Shown in pieces: positions 14,432 through 19,793 of a DNA stretch of 19,793 nucleotides. The DNA is from Kordiimonadaceae bacterium. GTDB taxonomy: Bacteria > Pseudomonadota > Alphaproteobacteria > Sphingomonadales > Emcibacteraceae. The position numbers were made by a program, and so were the translations under genes. The notes below the pieces were generated by a model. It was given only the letters and a program-made list of their open reading frames with translations, was not told where the DNA came from and ran no database searches. The stretch's first letter is position 1. The number at the start of each line of letters is the position of its first letter. Location of the stretch: assembly GCA_018699075.1 (NCBI GenBank), contig JABIPV010000187.1, forward strand, positions 1-19,793, written 5' to 3'.

Positions 14432-16858
14432 ATGTATAGAAATTATTTTACCATCGCCATAAGAATATTATTGCGCAACAAGTTATTCAGCATCATTAAC
14501 ATTGGTGGACTGACCATTGGCTTAACGGCGGCTTTTCTGATCATTTTATTCGTAAAAAGCGAAATGAGTTACGACCGCTGGCTTCCTTCATATGATAATA
14601 TTTATACAATTGAAACACTTTCAACACCGCCGGCAAGAGCACCGAAGGTACTTTCCAAAACACCCCTAGAAATTCGCGCCGCTATTGAAAAAGATTTTCG
14701 TGAAATTGAAAGTTTTACCCGGTTTTATGCGGGAACATCTCCCATAATAATTGATAACAATAATTTTCCTGAAAAATCCTTCCGTATTGAAGAAACATTT
14801 TTTGACGTTTTTCAGTTTCCTTTTAAAGAAGGAAATGCAAAATCGGCTCTTGCCTTAGCTAATACAGCAGTTATCACCGAACAATTAGCCGCCAAATATT
14901 TCCCCGGGCAATCTGCGATTGGAAAAACACTGACCGTGGGGGAAAATGATTTTAATATTACAGGCGTGCTGGCTGAATTCACTGGCAAAACACATTTGGA
15001 TTTTGAAATTCTTCTTTATGATGGTCCCGGCGAGCTCGATATTGATTTCATCGACTGGACATCATCACGCATTTATAGCTATTTTACCCTCATAAAAAGC
15101 GGGAATATTGATAGCTTAACAGAAGGTGCGGCAGATTTTTTAAATAGAAATGCGTTTTTTGCACCGGAAAGTTGGCAGGATTATACCCCCAGTGATGTGA
15201 TGGGACTTTCATTTTTATCTCTACCCGACATTCATTTAAAAGCAAAAGGTACTAATCCTATTAGCCCTAACGGTAGTTCTACTTTGGTTTATGGTTTCAT
15301 TGCTATCGCCGCGTTAATTATGGTCATGGCCAGTATTAATTTTATCAATTTATCCACCGCTAATTCCAGCACCCGTGAAAAAGAAATCGCCATCCATAAA
15401 GTGGTCGGGGCCAAACGAAGTCAACTGATCATTCGTTATTTAACCGAAGCCCTTTCTTTGGTCAGCATTGCTTTCTTATTTTCCTTAATTTTAACTTCTT
15501 TATTCGCACCTTTGGTGTTTAACTGGATTGGATTAATTGATGTTGAAGGAACAAAATTGGGATTTGACTTTTTTATAATCGCCGCATCTTCCAGCGTTAT
15601 AACGGCCCTGCTTGCCGGACTTTATCCTGCCTTTCATTTATCATCAAAATCACTTGCCAGCGCTTTTTCTGGTGGTCGTTCAAACTCACCTAGGGCAGCA
15701 AATTTTCGCTTAGGTCTGATATTCTTTCAATATACAATTTCAATTATTCTTGTAATCGCCTCTTGTCATTTTTACTTGCAAACCCGCCTCGCAACAACCA
15801 TGGATCTTGGCTTTAGCGACGATAACATTGTCAGCTATTGGGGCGTTTCAGGCGCGCCGGACTTTACTTCTCAACAAGCTTTACTCGACCGTGTTAGACA
15901 AGTACCCGGCGTATCATCCGTCACACGCATGGCACAAGTTCCCGGCAATAACAGCCAAAATAATGCCACTCTAAAATCCCTTGATACTGATAACTTAAGC
16001 GGTAGCACAACCATTCAATCGGTAGCCGCAGATGCAGATTTTGAAAAGACATTAGACATGACCCTACTGGCGGGGCGTAGTTTTGAGCAAGGCCGAACCA
16101 TTGATAAAATGACCGAAAACAAAGCGACGATTATTATCAATGAACTGGCAAGGTCCGCACTGGGTTTTGCAAATGCTGAAGACGCCATTGGTAAAAGCTT
16201 TCAAATGCAGGATTATTCATTCGATCCCATAAATGTTGAAATCATTGGTGTGATGAAAAACGCCCATTTTCAAACCATACATAGCGAACTCAGCCCCTTA
16301 TTATTTATCAATGCTGATGTTTTTTTCAATGCTATGGTGGTAAAAGTAAACGCAAATAATGCACAGGCCCTGAACGCCATTGATGCAATCTGGCCACAGT
16401 ATGTTCCCGACGTTGCCGTTTATAAAACTTATCTTACCGATGACCTTGCTGCGCAATATCAAATTGAAACCCGGCAAACCCAAGTATACGGAGGTTTCGC
16501 CGCGCTTGCTGTTGTCATTGCCTTCATGGGTATTTTTGGTCTTGCCGCCTTTAATGTGGAACGTCGGACCAAAGAAATTGGTATCCGTAAAGTATTTGGC
16601 GCGACGATATTTGACGTGGTGCGGTTATTTGTTTGGCAATTTTCAAAACCTGTGCTTTTTGCCATTATAACAGCATGGCCTCTCGCCGCGTTAATGATCA
16701 ATAATTGGTTAGAAAGCTATGCTTACCGCATTGACCTCGCGCCCCTAATATTCATAAGTGCCGGTGCAAGCGTCCTTATGATTGCGTGGCTTACCGTCGC
16801 CAGTCAAGCCGCAAAAGCCGCCATGGCAAACCCAATACTTTCGTTAAGGTATGAATAA
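14432..16858 (+). CDS. FtsX/MacB-type ABC transporter permease
   Basis: An 808-residue membrane protein. It opens with the family pattern MYRNYFTIAIRILLRNKLFS and a first membrane segment at about residues 20-41, followed by a MacB-type periplasmic core domain (about 45-250). A first FtsX membrane block spans about 280-400, with NSSTREKEIAIHKVVGAKRS in its loop. A second membrane segment and core domain follow (about 420-670), then a C-terminal FtsX block (680-800) with ERRTKEIGIRKVFGATIFDV. The repeated E-I-x-I-[HR]-K-V-x-G-A motif is the expected contact to the ATPase. The duplicated two-core layout resembles permeases of MacB-like or lipoprotein-release-like exporters. No ATP-binding subunit is encoded nearby. 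AGGGAAGAG precedes the ATG. The cargo is unknown. Confidence 0.9.
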   Translation: MYRNYFTIAIRILLRNKLFSIINIGGLTIGLTAAFLIILFVKSEMSYDRWLPSYDNIYTIETLSTPPARAPKVLSKTPLEIRAAIEKDFREIESFTRFYAGTSPIIIDNNNFPEKSFRIEETFFDVFQFPFKEGNAKSALALANTAVITEQLAAKYFPGQSAIGKTLTVGENDFNITGVLAEFTGKTHLDFEILLYDGPGELDIDFIDWTSSRIYSYFTLIKSGNIDSLTEGAADFLNRNAFFAPESWQDYTPSDVMGLSFLSLPDIHLKAKGTNPISPNGSSTLVYGFIAIAALIMVMASINFINLSTANSSTREKEIAIHKVVGAKRSQLIIRYLTEALSLVSIAFLFSLILTSLFAPLVFNWIGLIDVEGTKLGFDFFIIAASSSVITALLAGLYPAFHLSSKSLASAFSGGRSNSPRAANFRLGLIFFQYTISIILVIASCHFYLQTRLATTMDLGFSDDNIVSYWGVSGAPDFTSQQALLDRVRQVPGVSSVTRMAQVPGNNSQNNATLKSLDTDNLSGSTTIQSVAADADFEKTLDMTLLAGRSFEQGRTIDKMTENKATIIINELARSALGFANAEDAIGKSFQMQDYSFDPINVEIIGVMKNAHFQTIHSELSPLLFINADVFFNAMVVKVNANNAQALNAIDAIWPQYVPDVAVYKTYLTDDLAAQYQIETRQTQVYGGFAALAVVIAFMGIFGLAAFNVERRTKEIGIRKVFGATIFDVVRLFVWQFSKPVLFAIITAWPLAALMINNWLESYAYRIDLAPLIFISAGASVLMIAWLTVASQAAKAAMANPILSLRYE

Positions 16859-16864
16859 AAAACC

Positions 16865-16894
16865 CTGAGATTAATATCCTAATATTAAAATCAG
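16865..16894 (+). terminator. AT-rich hairpin after the ABC permease gene (possible transcription end)
   Basis: CTGA, two unpaired bases, TTAATAT, loop CCTA, ATATTAA, two unpaired bases, TCAG: a visible inverted repeat six bases after the permease stop codon. There is no T-run behind it, so it is not a classical intrinsic terminator; it could be an RNA-stabilising 3' hairpin. Confidence 0.35.
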
Positions 16895-16955
16895 AGCGAA
16901 AGCCCAATGTCATGTTGCAGAGCATTTACCCCTATGATAGAAGAACCCTCACGGC

Positions 16956-17032
16956 GGTCCCGTAGCTCAGGTGGATAGAGCGCATGATTCCTAATCATGA
17001 GGCCACAGGTTCAAATCCTGTCGGGATCACCA
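16956..17032 (+). tRNA. tRNA-Arg (anticodon CCU)
   Basis: A full cloverleaf is visible. The acceptor stem GGTCCCG pairs with CGGGATC (one G-U pair), with discriminator A and an encoded CCA. The D arm is GCTC/GAGC. The anticodon stem CATGA/TCATG encloses the loop TTCCTAA, giving anticodon CCU, which reads AGG arginine codons. The T arm is ACAGG with loop TTCAAAT and CCTGT. Length is 77 nt with CCA. tRNA-Arg(CCU) genes are frequent integration sites, but no second copy of its 3' end and no integrase is present in this window. Confidence 0.97.
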
Positions 17033-17216
17033 GTTTTCGCTGTTATCTTTCGGTCAGAAACAGTCTCTCCATTTTGTCAACCTATACCTGTTTAGCGCAA
17101 CTAATTCTCTTGGCTGTGTCTCTATGTATGAGTTTAGTGATGACCAAAAATATGTTGTCACTTTTGCGCCATCTGTTATTTTGATTTGATAATATAAAAA
17201 AATGGGTGAAATAATC

Positions 17217-18413
17217 ATGATAAGAAAAATTTTAAAAATATGTGTAATTCTGGCTGTTAGTTATCCGTTAAATCTGTTAGCGCAATCTTCACAAATTGAT
17301 GGCATAGCCACAATGACAATTAGCACGGCAGACGTTGTCGTCTTTAAGGATCAAACAGGAAAAATATTCGCCAAATCCGGCCTTACGGGAAAGATCATTA
17401 ACCGATCAAGCGATGCAACCACCACTATTCAGGCAGCGATTAATTCCTTACCGGTTAACGGCGGTAAAATATATATTTCTTCAGGAAGTTACAATTTATC
17501 ATCCACAATTTACATAAAAAATAAACACGGTGTTCACATAGAAGGTGCGGCAAGAGGAATGCAGAGCGGTGATCAAGCGGGCACCGTATTAAAATCAGAC
17601 AAAGCCATTGATCTAATTGAAATAAACGGCGAAGAATTTCGTATTTTTGGCGTAACTTTAAGCAATATGTTGCTTTGGGGAACAGGCAGAGACAATGGCA
17701 AAGCAGGCATAATGATCAAAGGCACCACGGATGCCATGACCTTTTACAATGTCGGAGCAAACAACCACGGTGTGGGCTTTCATTTGCAAGGTGGTGGAGG
17801 AAAAGGCAGCGGCGTTATTGATGCCCCGCAAATTTATTTTTGTGATCCACAGCGCAACGGCATCGGCATACATATTGAACGCAGTCATTATACAAAAATA
17901 GTCGGCGGGGAATTTTCCGATAATCTGCAATATGGAATTTTTCTAAAATCCGAAGACCCGGGACACCAACGAATTCAGGGTGTAAAGATCAACAGCATGA
18001 CCAGCGTACGTAACGGCGAAGCCAATATATATATTGGCAGCAACACCGAAGACATAACCGTATCAGGCGGCAGCGACGTCGGCGGTGTTGTGCGCGGAAG
18101 CGGCATCATAATCGCAGGGGAACATGGTGGCAGCGTGCCGACAAATATTATTGTCAGTAATGCCCATTCATATAATAATAAAATAGCGGGTATAAAAATC
18201 GGAAATTCAAATCGCGTTCTAATTCAAGGCAATATCATAACTGAACATGACCATTCCGCCGTTGATTTAATAGCCCAGCAACATGGCATACTTATAGAAG
18301 ATGGCGCAGAGCATGTATTGATTAATGGCAACATCATCGCGGATAATAAAATTGCCAATATCACAGATAATAGCGGGAAAGCGATAATTCAGGGAAATTC
18401 ACTCCAGCCTTAA
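17217..18413 (+). CDS. Secreted right-handed parallel beta-helix protein (pectate-lyase-superfamily-like)
   Basis: The start is set at ATG 17217 because the signal peptide MIRKILKICVILAVSYPLNL, ending LAQ before SS, begins there; an in-frame ATG at 17202 would add five residues and has no ribosome site. The mature 398-residue product starts with TTTIQAAINSLPVNGGKIYI, the typical N-cap of pectate-lyase-superfamily helices. About ten short beta-coil repeats with G-I-x-I or N-x-I spacing follow (GKAGIMIKGTTDAMTFYNVG, NGIGIHIERSHYTKIVGGEF, VLIQGNIITEHDHSAVDLIA, VLINGNIIADNKI). Such folds are found in polysaccharide lyases, hydrolases, epimerases and phage-tail-like proteins. No catalytic residues can be named with certainty. 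It is not preceded by any gene of the same operon. Confidence 0.85.
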   Translation: MIRKILKICVILAVSYPLNLLAQSSQIDGIATMTISTADVVVFKDQTGKIFAKSGLTGKIINRSSDATTTIQAAINSLPVNGGKIYISSGSYNLSSTIYIKNKHGVHIEGAARGMQSGDQAGTVLKSDKAIDLIEINGEEFRIFGVTLSNMLLWGTGRDNGKAGIMIKGTTDAMTFYNVGANNHGVGFHLQGGGGKGSGVIDAPQIYFCDPQRNGIGIHIERSHYTKIVGGEFSDNLQYGIFLKSEDPGHQRIQGVKINSMTSVRNGEANIYIGSNTEDITVSGGSDVGGVVRGSGIIIAGEHGGSVPTNIIVSNAHSYNNKIAGIKIGNSNRVLIQGNIITEHDHSAVDLIAQQHGILIEDGAEHVLINGNIIADNKIANITDNSGKAIIQGNSLQP

Positions 18414-18601
18414 ATTCATTTATTGTAAACTCACTAAAACACTCTTTTGCAAATACATTAAATGGCTTCATTTGCCTTGACGGGCAACAATATTGAATTT
18501 TACTTATATTAGTGATAACGTAACATTTCAAAATCATAAAACCTGATAATAAGGCTGCATCAAAGTCAGAGGTTCCATCGTATCAAAACAGGGAGTTTAC
18601 A

Positions 18602-19405
18602 TTGAAGAACATTATCATAGAAAGACGTGAATTTATTGCCAAAGTCGGTGGGATGGCTGCATTTACCGCAATGAGTGCGGATGCAGTAGCAGACGAAATT
18701 GAACATCAACTTGAAAATAAAATGGCTCAGGCTGAAGCTCAAGAGACACCAGCGGCGCCAGCAGAAAATAACTCTAACCGTAGACGTAATAGTGAATTTC
18801 GCCGTGGAGGCGGTCGGTTGTTTAGAGTAAAAGGTGACTTGCCACCAATGCCGGATAAGCCAACATTAATTGATTTCTTTAAATATCGTTTCACAAACAA
18901 TAGGCATTGTTTCCTTACAGCTCAAAATGCCCTTGATACGGGACAGCCGGAACGAAACGTTATGGCATCACTTCTTCATGATTGTAGTCAGACACTTTGT
19001 GTTGCCGATCACGGCTATTGGGGCGGTCAGCTTTTTGAGCCTTATGTCGATGAGCGCATTAGTTGGGCCATTCGCTATCATCAAGCGTTAAGGTTCTTCG
19101 CCGACACGGATGCGGGTTATGAGTATCCGGAAATGTATAACCGTATTTTTGGTAATGATTTTGTTCCTGAAGATTACATTTTTCAAGATTATGAAATGGT
19201 CAGAAATCACAAATGGTATATGGAAGCTCGCTTGATAACGGTGAACGATCAATATGGTTTTATCGAAGGTACAGAAGTAAGCCTTGATCCTTTCATTGAC
19301 ATCATCGGCCGCAACTTTAAAGAACCAGAAGAAGGTCTTGGATATGACAGTAGCCCGTCTGCCCATATGTGGCGCACATTGATAAATCCGGATCGCGCGC
19401 TTTAA
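18602..19405 (+). CDS. Tat-exported HD-domain protein resembling PhnZ/MIOX-type di-iron oxygenases
   Basis: Translation starts at TTG 18602 with AGGGAG six bases upstream. Residues 1-30 form a twin-arginine signal (ERREFIAKVGGMAAFTAM). A charged, Ala/Pro/Arg-rich linker follows (residues 35-80). Residues 95-245 show the ordered metal-ligand pattern of HD-domain oxygenases: His102 in NRHCFLTAQNAL, the pair His126-Asp127 in ASLLHD, His137 in ADHGYWGG, His160 in AIRYHQALRFFADTD, and Asp216 in EARLITVNDQYG. The segment H-x-x-x-E-A-R-L-x-x-x-x-D also resembles the C-terminal part of PhnZ-like proteins. PhnZ cleaves hydroxy-phosphonates and MIOX opens myo-inositol; the substrate here is unknown. 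Export by Tat fits a cofactor-loaded protein. The fold assignment is by motif reading only; a plain phosphohydrolase is the alternative. Confidence 0.75.
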   Translation: MKNIIIERREFIAKVGGMAAFTAMSADAVADEIEHQLENKMAQAEAQETPAAPAENNSNRRRNSEFRRGGGRLFRVKGDLPPMPDKPTLIDFFKYRFTNNRHCFLTAQNALDTGQPERNVMASLLHDCSQTLCVADHGYWGGQLFEPYVDERISWAIRYHQALRFFADTDAGYEYPEMYNRIFGNDFVPEDYIFQDYEMVRNHKWYMEARLITVNDQYGFIEGTEVSLDPFIDIIGRNFKEPEEGLGYDSSPSAHMWRTLINPDRAL

Positions 19406-19476
19406 GGCGTCAGATCAGTCGTTCAGATTATGTGGTCAAAAAAGGTGTTTTGCGAACGTCTGCGTGTCGCACCGGG

Positions 19477-19793
19477 TTATTTCAAAGCGGCCTTTATTAA
19501 AACATCTGCCGCTGACTTTGCGTTGTTTGATATGTTTTCTGGTCCATTAAGATGAGCGAGCACGATGGCCCCTTCTACCAGGAGCATTAATTGGCGCGCC
19601 AACTTGCCAGGATTTTTAGTACCTGCTTGTTCGGCAATGCCAATAACGTAAGTGAGCAGCAATCTTTTATGTTTTACAGAAGCCATATGGATCGGGTTTT
19701 CGTGGCTAAGATATTCAGACGAAGCACGAATAAAAATGCAACTTAAAAACCCTTCTTCTTGGAACCATTCACCTAGTACATCGAAAATTGCTG
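19477..19793 (-). CDS. TetR/AcrR-family transcriptional regulator, C-terminal part (N-terminus beyond window edge)
   Basis: The frame is open from the right window edge to TAA at 19477, giving 105 codons. The visible residues AIFDVLGEWFQEEGFLSCIF, then IRASSEYLSHENP and KNPGKLARQLMLLVEGAIVL followed by AHL, are typical of the C-terminal ligand-binding helices of TetR/AcrR proteins (QL-x-LL-x-EGA-x-V). The DNA-binding N-terminal domain is outside the window. It is convergent with the HD-domain gene, with 71 bp between the stop codons and no clear terminator. Target genes are unknown and probably lie to the right. Confidence 0.8.
   Translation of the reverse strand, partial: AIFDVLGEWFQEEGFLSCIFIRASSEYLSHENPIHMASVKHKRLLLTYVIGIAEQAGTKNPGKLARQLMLLVEGAIVLAHLNGPENISNNAKSAADVLIKAALK

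Noticed and set aside
18477..18500. TTGACG as -35 of a promoter for the HD-domain gene
   Set aside because: No convincing -10 hexamer at 15-19 bp; the best fit (TTTACT) is weak.
16956..18601. Genomic island inserted at the tRNA-Arg
   Set aside because: No integrase, no duplicated tRNA end and no sharp composition change could be seen downstream of the tRNA.

Overview
The window looks like a stretch of a moderately AT-rich Gram-negative chromosome, most likely an alphaproteobacterium of the Kordiimonadales/Emcibacterales kind. That placement is an inference from gene content and codon style; no rRNA or other marker gene is present. It holds 16 protein genes (two cut by the window edges) and one tRNA-Arg(CCU). 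I see no CRISPR array, insertion sequence, integrase or phage gene.

Left block (1-3565, minus strand): a tight three-gene operon. It encodes a GMC-type FAD oxidoreductase without its own signal peptide, a Tat-signal small subunit of the gluconate 2-dehydrogenase subunit 3 family, and a secreted ThuA + DUF1080 (3-keto-glycoside hydrolase-like) fusion. Together they look like a periplasmic sugar-oxidising unit followed by an enzyme that acts on oxidised glycosides.

Centre (3695-11495, plus strand): a divergent PAS-AraC regulator, then a six-gene operon of a Tm-1/UPF0261 protein, an SRPBCC protein, an MFS transporter and the three subunits of a glycolate-oxidase-type complex (GlcD, GlcE, GlcF). 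A conserved element of about 42 bp occurs twice, once on each side of the regulator gene. Its 20-bp core matches at 18 of 20 positions, and both copies have the same orientation relative to the operon they precede. I read this as the operator of the AraC protein, joining both operons into one catabolic regulon. This is the best candidate in the window for an undescribed system.

Right half (11595-19793): two minus-strand cell-envelope genes (a small lipoprotein and a Sel1-repeat protein); a Gfo/Idh/MocA oxidoreductase whose dinucleotide-binding N-terminus is encoded upstream of any canonical start codon, apparently from an ATT start behind a perfect Shine-Dalgarno and next to a 20/21-bp tandem repeat; a large MacB/FtsX-type ABC permease without a nearby ATPase; the tRNA; a secreted right-handed beta-helix protein; a Tat-exported HD-domain protein whose metal-ligand pattern resembles the PhnZ/MIOX di-iron oxygenases; and the C-terminal end of a TetR-family regulator. 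These genes look like separate transcription units, with no common theme beyond envelope and carbohydrate functions.
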